A stretch of DNA of 12,997 nucleotides, from NCBI GenBank assembly GCA_045531685.1, contig JAZSEL010000015.1, positions 1 through 12,997 on the forward strand, read 5' to 3'. The DNA comes from RGIG8767 sp045531685. Its GTDB lineage: Bacteria; Bacillota; Clostridia; Lachnospirales; Lachnospiraceae. The number at the start of each line of letters is the position of its first letter. Position 1 is the stretch's first letter. Under the pieces are notes generated by a model. The model ran no database searches. It was not told where the DNA came from and saw nothing but the letters and a program-made list of their open reading frames with translations. The position numbers were made by a program, and so were the translations under genes. This document shows, one piece after another, positions 7,912 through 12,997 of this stretch.

Positions 7912-8919
7912 ATGAAAAACACAATGTATTTAGTAACAGGAGCAGCAGGATTTTTGGGAAGTACAATTTGCAGACAGTTGGTAGAAAGAGGGGATAAGGT
8001 AAGAGGTTTTGTATTGCCGGGCGATAAAGCGGCTAAGTATTTACCGGAGGAAGTAGAAATTTGCGAAGGCGATGTATGTGATGTGGCATCAGTAAGAAGA
8101 TTTTTTGAAGTGCCGGAAGGAATGGAAACCATCGTGCTTCATATTGCAAGTATTGTAACAGTAAAACCGGATTATAATCCTCTCGTTATGGATGTTAACG
8201 TAACAGGCACAAAAAATATTATTAAGATAGCATTGGAGCGACCGGAGTGTAAGAAGATGGTTTACTGTAGTAGCACCGGTGCTATTCCGGAAGTAAAGGG
8301 ACGTAAAATTAAAGAAGTTACCTATTTTGATGAAGATCAGGTGGTTGGTTGTTACAGCCGTGCAAAAGCAATTGCAACACAGGATGTAATGGATGCAGTA
8401 AAGACACAGGGCTTAAATGCGTGTATCGTTCATCCGAGTGGAATTATGGGACCGGAGGATTATGCAGTAGGCGAAACAACAAAGACACTTATTGATATCA
8501 TCAACGGGGCAATGCCTATGGGTATGGATGGAACCTTTAACTTGTGTGATGTACGTGATTTAGCAGCTGGTACCATTGCGGCGGCGGATAAAGGTAGAAA
8601 AGGACAGTGCTATATTTTGGGAAATGAAGCGGTTTCCTTCCGCGATTTTGTAAAAATGGTATGTGATGAGTCCGGTTGTAAGCCAATCAAACAGTTCTTA
8701 CCATTAGGAATTGCCTACAAATTGGCCGCATTTATGGAAAAGACAGCGAAGCCGGGAAAAGAGCCCCTTATGACCACATTCTCTGTATATAATTTAGCAA
8801 GAAATAATAACTTTGATTCAAGCAAAGCCAGAGAGGAATTGGGCTACACCACGCGTTCCTATGAAGAAACCATTCATGACGAAATTGCGTGGTTAAAAAA
8901 AGAAGGAAAAATTGCATAA
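7912..8919 (+). CDS. NAD(P)-dependent extended short-chain dehydrogenase/epimerase family protein
   Basis: A 335-residue cytoplasmic Rossmann-fold protein of the extended SDR class (epimerase, dihydroflavonol-reductase and 3-beta-hydroxysteroid-dehydrogenase-like). It shows the cofactor motif TGAAGFLG (9-16, TGxxGxxG), the acidic D54 in EGDVCD, SST at 120-122 for the catalytic serine/threonine, and the catalytic pair Y148 and K152 in YSRAK. HPSGIMGP at 174-181 is the usual substrate-side loop. The substrate cannot be assigned; sugar-nucleotide, lipid or steroid-like ketones are all possible in this superfamily. ATG 7912 is preferred because TGGGAGA (7897-7903) sits about 9 nt upstream; the in-frame ATG at 7924 would shorten the N-terminus by four residues. 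It precedes the repeat-protein gene by 125 nt and appears to belong to the two-component module through a shared promoter motif. Confidence 0.88.
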   Translation: MKNTMYLVTGAAGFLGSTICRQLVERGDKVRGFVLPGDKAAKYLPEEVEICEGDVCDVASVRRFFEVPEGMETIVLHIASIVTVKPDYNPLVMDVNVTGTKNIIKIALERPECKKMVYCSSTGAIPEVKGRKIKEVTYFDEDQVVGCYSRAKAIATQDVMDAVKTQGLNACIVHPSGIMGPEDYAVGETTKTLIDIINGAMPMGMDGTFNLCDVRDLAAGTIAAADKGRKGQCYILGNEAVSFRDFVKMVCDESGCKPIKQFLPLGIAYKLAAFMEKTAKPGKEPLMTTFSVYNLARNNNFDSSKAREELGYTTRSYEETIHDEIAWLKKEGKIA

Positions 8920-8930
8920 TTAATATTTTA

Positions 8931-8973
8931 GAAACATTTTGAAAACAAGATAAAAACATAAGAAATATAGGAT
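8931..8973 (+). promoter_or_regulatory. Three 11-bp-phased AAAC boxes and promoter of the repeat-protein gene
   Basis: GAAACA (8931-8936), AAAACA (8942-8947) and AAAACA (8953-8958) recur at exactly 11-bp intervals. The last AAAC (8954-8957) is followed by 10 nt and then TAGGAT (8968-8973), a 4/6 match to -10. There is no good -35, as expected if a bound activator replaces it. The geometry equals that in front of the response regulator gene. The A-rich background makes chance AAAC runs likely, so the phasing is the main evidence. Confidence 0.42.
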
Positions 8974-9044
8974 TAATGCATAAGATGTGGTTACAAACCG
9001 CAAGAAGTAAATAAGAATAATTAGAAAACAAAGGAGATTGAAAC

Positions 9045-9272
9045 ATGTCAAAATTCGTAGAAACAAATGAAAAAATTGCAGAAGCAGTAGTAGAAGGTTA
9101 TAAGAAGATCGAAGATAGTGTTGTAGGCGGCTACAAGAAAATTGAAAAAGGTGCCGTTGATGGTTTTGCAAAAGTAACTGATAAGTGTGTAGAAAAGATG
9201 TTTGCAAAAGAAGGCGAGACAGTAGAAGAAGCAAAAAAGAGACTTACAGGAGGTGATAAGGATGAACAGTAA
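9045..9272 (+). CDS. Small protein of tandem 11-residue amphipathic repeats
   Basis: A 75-residue, Lys/Glu/Val-rich protein without signal peptide or membrane helix. Three tandem 11-residue units are visible: VVEGYKKIEDS (15-25), VVGGYKKIEKG (26-36) and AVDGFAKVTDK (37-47), with a degenerate lead-in (FVETNEKIAEA, 4-14) and follow-on (CVEKMFAKEGE, 48-58). Eleven-residue periodicity is that of long amphipathic helices found in apolipoprotein-, LEA- and YtxH-like proteins, so lipid-surface binding or coiled-coil assembly is plausible. I know of similar unnamed small proteins in Lachnospiraceae but no established function. AAGGAG at 9031-9036, 8 nt before the ATG, is a strong ribosome site. The gene overlaps the next one by 11 bp, implying coupled translation and a possible physical partnership with that membrane protein. 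Confidence 0.85.
   Translation: MSKFVETNEKIAEAVVEGYKKIEDSVVGGYKKIEKGAVDGFAKVTDKCVEKMFAKEGETVEEAKKRLTGGDKDEQ
9248..9253 (+). promoter_or_regulatory. Ribosome binding site fixing the start of the first small membrane protein
   Basis: AGGAGG lies inside the 3' end of the repeat-protein gene, 8 nt before ATG 9262. An in-frame GTG at 9253 overlaps this site itself and so cannot be served by it, which makes ATG 9262 the preferred start. Confidence 0.8.
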
Positions 9273-9627
9273 TTCACAGAACTATATGGTAGAGAAGATT
9301 CGTACACAGTATATGGAGAAGGAAAGTACAGAATTAGATGCACTGCGCAAATTAGATGCAAAGGTAAAGAAACCTGCAAATATTTTCGCGTATACGTTTG
9401 GTAGTCTTGGCGCAGTTGTCATGGGTAGTGGAATGAGTCTGATAATGACAGACATCGGAGCAAAAATTGGTATGACAGAAGTTATGTTGCCTGGTGCTGT
9501 AGTAGGAATAATTGGTATGTTGATGGTATTGGTAAATTATCCGATATATAAAAAGTGGCTTAGAGCCCGTCGTAAAAAATATGCAGATGAAATTATTGCA
9601 TTGAGTGATAAAATTACGAATTCATAA
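9262..9627 (+). CDS. Small two-helix membrane protein (paralogue of the gene at 12399)
   Basis: A 121-residue protein. A charged N-terminal region (10-38, with IRTQY and LDALRKLDAKVKKPA) is followed by two hydrophobic segments at about 41-63 and 75-94 and a basic C-terminus (KKWLRARRKK, 97-106). The signature GMSLIMTD (57-64) with MTE shortly after, and YPIYKK at 93-98, recur almost unchanged in the protein encoded at 12399-12803, so the two are paralogues. Both termini are probably cytoplasmic, given the positive charge flanking the helices. No enzymatic motif is visible. It overlaps the repeat-protein gene by 11 bp and is closed by a terminator, so the pair forms one unit. Function unknown; a membrane anchor or accessory for the neighbouring short-loop kinase is a conjecture. 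Confidence 0.85.
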   Translation: MNSNSQNYMVEKIRTQYMEKESTELDALRKLDAKVKKPANIFAYTFGSLGAVVMGSGMSLIMTDIGAKIGMTEVMLPGAVVGIIGMLMVLVNYPIYKKWLRARRKKYADEIIALSDKITNS

Positions 9628-9633
9628 TTTGAG

Positions 9634-9667
9634 AAACGGAGTGAGTCGGATTGACAGCTCCGTTTTT
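9634..9667 (+). terminator. Rho-independent terminator after the first small membrane protein
   Basis: AAACGGAG (9634-9641) pairs with CTCCGTTT (9658-9665), and the T-run continues to 9667. The 16-nt loop contains a short inner GTC/GAC pairing. It begins 7 nt after the stop codon and separates this unit from the response regulator operon. Confidence 0.75.
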
Positions 9668-9682
9668 GATTAAAATTTTCTC

Positions 9683-9719
9683 AAACAGAAACAAAACAGA
9701 AACATTTCCATGATACAAT
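9683..9719 (+). promoter_or_regulatory. Perfect 11-bp tandem repeat operator and extended -10 promoter of the two-component operon
   Basis: AAACAGAAACA occurs twice back to back (9683-9693 and 9694-9704), giving GAAACA-N5-GAAACA. Ten nucleotides after the last AAAC comes TACAAT (9714-9719) preceded by TGA, an extended -10. The -35 place (about 9691-9696) is ACAAAA, not a consensus, and lies inside the repeat. Direct repeats with 11-bp spacing replacing the -35 are the known geometry for PhoB/PhoP/OmpR-class activators. I infer positive autoregulation by the encoded response regulator. Confidence 0.6.
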
Positions 9720-9738
9720 ATACAAAAATAGGGTAATC

Positions 9739-9743
9739 GGAGG
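9739..9743 (+). promoter_or_regulatory. Ribosome binding site fixing the response regulator start
   Basis: GGAGG lies 7 nt before ATG 9751 but only 4 nt before the in-frame GTG at 9748. Spacing therefore favours ATG 9751 (protein beginning MFKILVVEDD). An ATG at 9746 is out of frame. Confidence 0.75.
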
Positions 9744-9750
9744 TAATGTG

Positions 9751-10422
9751 ATGTTTAAGATACTGGTAGTGGAAGATGACAAAGATTTGAATAAAACAGT
9801 GTGTTCTTTCTTGAATCACAGTGGATATGAGGCTGTTGGTTGTTTGAATGCAACGGATGCCTATGATGCTTTGGCTGACAATATTTTTGATTTGATTGTA
9901 TCGGACATCATGATGCCGGGAATTGATGGATTCGAGTTTGCAGCCAGTGTGCGGGAATTAAATGAAGATATTCCCATTCTGTTTATGACAGCCAAGGATG
10001 ATATTGCTTCCAAACAAAAGGGGTTTAGAATCGGTGTGGATGATTATATGGTAAAACCTATCGATTTTGATGAGTTGTTTTTGCGTATCGGAGCATTACT
10101 TCGTAGAGCCAAAATCGCATCAAGCCGTAAATTAGAAATAGGGAAATTTGTTATGGATGCGGACGAACATACAGCGTATTTGGACGAAGAAGAGATATCA
10201 CTTACCAATAGAGAATTCAGCATTTTATATAAATTGTTGTCTTATCCAAAGAAGACATTTACAAGGACACAACTTATGGATGAGTTTTGGGATGCGGATA
10301 CGGACACAGCTCCAAGAGCCGTAGATGTATATATGACAAAACTTCGTACAAAACTGGCAGATTGTGATGATTTTGAAATAGTAACAGTACATGGACTTGG
10401 CTATAAGGCGGTATTGAAATGA
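9751..10422 (+). CDS. OmpR/PhoB-family response regulator
   Basis: A 223-residue cytoplasmic transcription factor. The receiver domain (1 to about 118) has the acidic pair E8/D9-D10 in LVVEDD, phospho-acceptor D52 in IVSDIMMPG, switch T80 in FMTAKDD, and K102 in YMVKP. The C-terminal winged-helix DNA-binding domain (about 125-223) has LTNREFSILYKLL at 151-163, RAVDVYMTKLRTKL at 189-202 as the recognition-helix region, and the GLGYKA wing at 215-220. Phosphorylated dimers of this family bind tandem direct repeats, which matches the 11-bp repeats upstream of its own gene and two nearby genes. Its stop codon overlaps the kinase start (ATGA), so the pair is translationally coupled. The stimulus and full regulon are unknown. 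Confidence 0.96.
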   Translation: MFKILVVEDDKDLNKTVCSFLNHSGYEAVGCLNATDAYDALADNIFDLIVSDIMMPGIDGFEFAASVRELNEDIPILFMTAKDDIASKQKGFRIGVDDYMVKPIDFDELFLRIGALLRRAKIASSRKLEIGKFVMDADEHTAYLDEEEISLTNREFSILYKLLSYPKKTFTRTQLMDEFWDADTDTAPRAVDVYMTKLRTKLADCDDFEIVTVHGLGYKAVLK

Positions 10423-11492
10423 GAAAGACAGATATGAGACATAAAGTATTTCGGGTTATCTACAATTATTTGTTGTTTTTCGTGCTGGTAGCTTTTTTAG
10501 TTACCTGTTCTACCATGTTGTTTGTGAGTACATTGAGAGACACATTGAATATACAATTAACCAGTGAGAATCTGAATGCTGCTGCTAAATTGACGTTTGG
10601 GAATGTTATTTTCTTAAGCATTTTATTTACAGTAATTGATGCTATTCGCAGAAAGGCTACTACTGAAAAAATTACAAAACACATTGCAGAAGCAGCAAAA
10701 CAAGTAGTGCAGGGAGATTTTAGTGTACGAATTGCTCCTGTAAACAAGTTGAGTGCAGATGAAAATTTTAATGAGATTATAGATTGTTTTAATACGATGG
10801 CAGAGGAACTTTCGGGGGTTGAGACCTTACGAACAGACTTTATTGCCAATGTATCCCATGAAATGAAAACACCTCTTTCTGTTATGCAGAATTATGGAAC
10901 ACTGTTACAAATGAAGGGATTGGAAGAAGAAAAAAGGATGGAATACGCAAAAGGTGTGGTGGATGGTTCACGGCGCCTTGCAGATATGATGACAAATATT
11001 TTGAAACTGAACAGACTGGAGAAACAGCAGATTTATCCTAAGACAGAGGAATATGATTTGGGTGAACAGTTATGTGAATGTCTGCTTCAATTTGAAAACG
11101 TATGGGAAGAAAAGAATATAGAAATTGAAACAGAAATAACAGACGAGGTGAAGGTAAATACGGATGGAGAACTGCTTTCATTGGTTTGGAACAATCTTTT
11201 ATCCAATGCTTTCAAATTCACACCGGAAGGTGGCAAAGTAACACTTATTTTAGAAGCAACACAGCACCATGCCATTGTGAAAGTAAAGGATACCGGTTGT
11301 GGAATGTCTCCGGAGGTTGGTGCACATATTTTCGAAAAGTTTTATCAGGGAGATACCTCTCATGCAACCCAGGGGAATGGATTGGGTCTTGCTTTGGTAA
11401 AACGCGTAGTTGATATTTTGCATGGGGAAATCAGCGTAGAAAGTACGATTGGGAAGGGGAGTACTTTTGTCGTAAGATTCCGGAGGACTTAG
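10419..11492 (+). CDS. HAMP-domain sensor histidine kinase with a very short extracytoplasmic loop
   Basis: A 357-residue membrane kinase paired with the upstream regulator, starting in a 4-bp ATGA overlap. Two membrane helices lie at about 12-36 and 57-75, leaving only about 20 residues outside. A HAMP linker (about 76-132) leads to the HisKA helix with phospho-acceptor H147 in FIANVSHEMKTPL. The ATPase domain shows the N-box NNLLSNAFKFTPEGG (258-272), G1 DTGCGM (291-296), F-box IFEKFYQ (304-310) and G2 GNGLGLAL (319-326). All catalytic motifs are intact. The tiny loop leaves no room for a ligand-binding sensor domain, as in known intramembrane-sensing kinases that read signals within the membrane or through a partner membrane protein. 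The adjacent membrane proteins at 9262, 11494 and 12399 are candidate partners (inference). Confidence 0.95.
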   Translation: MRKTDMRHKVFRVIYNYLLFFVLVAFLVTCSTMLFVSTLRDTLNIQLTSENLNAAAKLTFGNVIFLSILFTVIDAIRRKATTEKITKHIAEAAKQVVQGDFSVRIAPVNKLSADENFNEIIDCFNTMAEELSGVETLRTDFIANVSHEMKTPLSVMQNYGTLLQMKGLEEEKRMEYAKGVVDGSRRLADMMTNILKLNRLEKQQIYPKTEEYDLGEQLCECLLQFENVWEEKNIEIETEITDEVKVNTDGELLSLVWNNLLSNAFKFTPEGGKVTLILEATQHHAIVKVKDTGCGMSPEVGAHIFEKFYQGDTSHATQGNGLGLALVKRVVDILHGEISVESTIGKGSTFVVRFRRT

Positions 11493-11493
11493 C

Positions 11494-12396
11494 ATGCGAG
11501 ATTGGAAAGCAATTGGGATGAAATTTTTGTTTCCCCCGATATGGGCAATTTTTTTATTAACAACTATTTGCACAGTTGCACTTGTAGAGATATTTGTTAA
11601 GGGTTGGGAAATGAGACCCCTGGCATATGTAAGTTATGTGATGTCTTTTTATACGCTTACTGTGGTTTGTATAGCTTGTTGGAAAGTGTTACCCGGCTAT
11701 TATATGGTGATTAAGCGTAAGCTGCATGATAATCAATATATAGACCGATATCTGACAGATGCAGTATTTAAAACCAATGTGGGCCTTTATCGTTCGTTGG
11801 GAATCAACTTTATCTATATTGGAGTAAATGCTGTATCGGGATACATCTATCAGACGTATTGGTTTGTAATATTTGCGGTATATTATGCCATTATAGCAAT
11901 TATGAGAGTCCTTTTGGTGCGGTATGTGGCGAGAAATCCGATTGGTAGTAATCGCTTGGGAGAACTGAAGAGAGCAAGGTTATGTGCGTATATTCTAATG
12001 ACGGTGAATCTGGTATTGTCAGGCGCTGTGTTGATGATGGTATATTTTGACAGAGGATTTCGTTATCAAGGATTTCTTATTTATTTGATAGCTCTGTATA
12101 CATTCTATGTAACTACAACAGCGATAATGGATATGGTTAAGTATCGCAAATATAAGAGTCCAATTTTGTCCGTAACAAAAGTAATAAAAATGGCTTCGGC
12201 GTTATTTTCAATTTTATTTTTGGAGACTGCAATGTTTGCGCAATTTGGTGCAGATACATCACCGGAAACAAAACGTATTATGATTATGGCAACAGGTGCA
12301 GGAATTAGTGTGGCAGTTGTGTCTATGGCAATATATATGATTATTCAGACATCCAGAGAAATCAGACAATATAATAGCAATGAGGAGTTGAGTTAG
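11494..12396 (+). CDS. Unidentified polytopic membrane protein of the two-component operon
   Basis: A 300-residue protein I do not recognise. About eight hydrophobic segments are visible (roughly 12-34, 43-66, 101-119, 122-145, 162-184, 192-213, 229-250, 263-285), with basic loops such as VIKRKLHDNQY (72-82) and GELKRARL (156-163). No transporter ATPase, transferase or protease motif was seen; an HDNQ (78-81) and a DRGFRYQG stretch (186-193) are the most polar loops. The start ATG is 1 nt past the kinase stop, with GGAGG at 11482-11486 inside the kinase gene 7 nt upstream, so it is certainly in the operon. It is followed 2 nt later by the second small membrane protein. It could be a sensor partner, a transporter-like effector or an envelope enzyme; the sequence does not decide. 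Confidence 0.8.
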   Translation: MRDWKAIGMKFLFPPIWAIFLLTTICTVALVEIFVKGWEMRPLAYVSYVMSFYTLTVVCIACWKVLPGYYMVIKRKLHDNQYIDRYLTDAVFKTNVGLYRSLGINFIYIGVNAVSGYIYQTYWFVIFAVYYAIIAIMRVLLVRYVARNPIGSNRLGELKRARLCAYILMTVNLVLSGAVLMMVYFDRGFRYQGFLIYLIALYTFYVTTTAIMDMVKYRKYKSPILSVTKVIKMASALFSILFLETAMFAQFGADTSPETKRIMIMATGAGISVAVVSMAIYMIIQTSREIRQYNSNEELS

Positions 12397-12398
12397 GA

Positions 12399-12803
12399 AT
12401 GGAAAATAGAAATACAGATACTAATTTTGTTTATACATATTCGGCAAAAGAGCAGGATGAAATTAAACGAATCCGGCAAAAGTATGAGACACAGGAAGAA
12501 GATGGAATGAGTAGGCTTCGTAAATTAGACAATAAAGTAACGCAAAAAGCCACGGTTATGTCATTAGTGCCGGGAATAATGGGAGCATTAGTTCTGGGAA
12601 TGGGAATGAGCCTTATTATGACAGATTTTGGGGCAATATTGGGAATGACAGAAATTGTGAAAATGGCTGTGGGAATAGTAGTAGGAATATTGGGGATGGT
12701 ATTGGTAGCATTGGCATATCCGACATACAGGAAAGTGTTGAAGGAAGAACGCGATAAAATAGCCCCTGAGATTTTGAAATTAACTGAGGAATTAATGAGA
12801 TAA
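12399..12803 (+). CDS. Small two-helix membrane protein (paralogue of the gene at 9262)
   Basis: A 134-residue protein with the same plan as the one at 9262: a charged N-terminal region with IRQKYE (25-30) and RLRKLDNKV (39-47), helix 1 at about 53-76 ending in GMSLIMTD (69-76), MTE at 83-85, helix 2 at about 86-107, then YPTYRK (107-112) and a charged tail (EERDKIAPEILKLTEEL). The helices are rich in glycine and methionine, suggesting close helix packing. It starts 2 nt after the previous stop, with GAGGAG at 12382-12387, and is the last gene of the two-component operon. No enzymatic motif is visible. Compared with its paralogue it has an extra N-terminal stretch of about a dozen residues. 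Function unknown. Confidence 0.85.
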   Translation: MENRNTDTNFVYTYSAKEQDEIKRIRQKYETQEEDGMSRLRKLDNKVTQKATVMSLVPGIMGALVLGMGMSLIMTDFGAILGMTEIVKMAVGIVVGILGMVLVALAYPTYRKVLKEERDKIAPEILKLTEELMR

Positions 12804-12810
12804 GATAGTG

Positions 12811-12853
12811 AATAAAAACAAGTCCAAAGCATCGCTTTGGACTTGTTTTTATT
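12811..12853. terminator. 20-bp perfect-stem bidirectional terminator
   Basis: The left arm 12811-12830 (ending GTCCAAAGC) is fully complementary to the right arm 12834-12853 (starting GCTTTGGAC), with a 3-nt ATC loop. T5 on the + side and the matching A5 on the other arm give a T-run in both directions, so it could stop transcripts from either side. It lies 8 nt past the operon's last stop codon. Confidence 0.9.
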
Positions 12854-12900
12854 GAGACGTTTTCTGGTAGAAAAGAAAATTGAATTAGAGGAGAAGGTGG

Positions 12901-12997
12901 ATGCAGAAGAATAAAATTATAACGGTTCAAAATTTGCCAATTACAATTTCAAAAGAAGAGATAGATGATTATATTTGTATTACGGATATTGCAGCTG
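12901..12997 (+). CDS. 5' end of a KilA-N-like domain protein (partial)
   Basis: Only 32 codons are present before the right edge: MQKNKIITVQNLPITISKEE, then IDDYICITDIAA. The DYI[CS][IL]TDIA motif, coming after a short beta-strand stretch with an acidic turn, resembles the N-terminus of KilA-N DNA-binding domains found in phage antirepressor-like and chromosomal proteins. GAGGAG at 12888-12893, 7 nt before the ATG, is a good ribosome site. It follows the bidirectional terminator, so it belongs to another transcription unit; no clear promoter is visible in the 47 nt between. The assignment rests on one short motif. Confidence 0.55.
   Translation, partial: MQKNKIITVQNLPITISKEEIDDYICITDIAA

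Noticed and set aside
8991..9019. TTACAA with a 17-nt spacer and AGAATA as the promoter of the repeat-protein gene
   Set aside because: The -10 is poor; the phased AAAC boxes with TAGGAT fit the pattern seen at the regulator promoter better, although this cannot be excluded.
9253..9261. GTG start giving a 124-residue form of the first small membrane protein
   Set aside because: The GTG overlaps the AGGAGG that serves ATG 9262, so it cannot use that ribosome site.
9262..9627. Labelling the small membrane protein as a dihydropteridine reductase
   Set aside because: From memory, this name is attached to similar proteins in some genomes, but there is no cofactor-binding fold or catalytic motif; two hydrophobic helices dominate the sequence.
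9683..9704. Short tandem repeats as a CRISPR-like array
   Set aside because: Units are 11 bp with no spacers, only two copies, and placed at a promoter.
9748..9750. GTG start for the response regulator
   Set aside because: Only 4 nt from GGAGG; ATG 9751 has better spacing and gives the usual receiver N-terminus.
12811..12853. Long inverted repeat as a transposon end or MITE
   Set aside because: The loop is 3 nt, it has T/A tracts on both sides and sits directly after an operon; it fits a bidirectional terminator, and no target duplication is seen.

Overview
The window reads as a low-GC Firmicute, most likely a Clostridia/Lachnospiraceae gut-type anaerobe. I infer this from the AT-rich third codon positions, strong AGGAGG-type ribosome binding sites, sigma-A-like promoters, U-tract terminators and gene content (GH13 and GH42 intracellular glycosidases beside a sugar ABC transporter, plus GGDEF and OmpR-type signalling). 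No rRNA, tRNA, CRISPR array, insertion sequence or origin was seen. All genes lie on the + strand, and no gap between genes exceeds about 260 bases.

Region 1 (1-4151) is carbohydrate use. The 3' end of a MalG-type permease is followed 21 nt later by a GH13 neopullulanase/cyclomaltodextrinase-like enzyme and a hairpin terminator. A separate unit with a near-consensus promoter carries a GH42 beta-galactosidase and its own terminator. Both enzymes lack signal peptides, so they probably act in the cytoplasm on imported oligosaccharides.

Region 2 (4221-7736) is a single large signalling gene. It encodes a 1122-residue soluble protein with a degenerate ATPase-like N-terminus lacking a P-loop, a long TPR-like helical region, a GAF-like domain and an intact GGDEF diguanylate cyclase domain. 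It has its own extended -10 promoter. A 12-bp hairpin lies downstream, with its T-run on the minus-strand side.

Region 3 (about 7866-12853) is the most interesting part. It contains an extended short-chain dehydrogenase, a 75-residue protein made of 11-residue repeats, a small two-helix membrane protein, an OmpR-type response regulator, a short-loop histidine kinase, an unidentified protein with about eight membrane segments, and a second small membrane protein that is a paralogue of the first. Upstream of the dehydrogenase, the repeat protein and the response regulator lie A-rich GAAACA-type boxes. At two of the three sites they are repeated with 11-bp phasing, and at all three the last box sits 10 nt before a -10-like hexamer. 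This is the geometry of PhoB/PhoP-class operators, so I infer that the response regulator controls itself and its neighbours as a local regulon. The module looks like a membrane- or envelope-linked sensing system, but the sequence does not show what it senses.

Region 4 (12888-12997) holds the first 97 bases of a gene whose N-terminus resembles a KilA-N domain, cut by the window edge.
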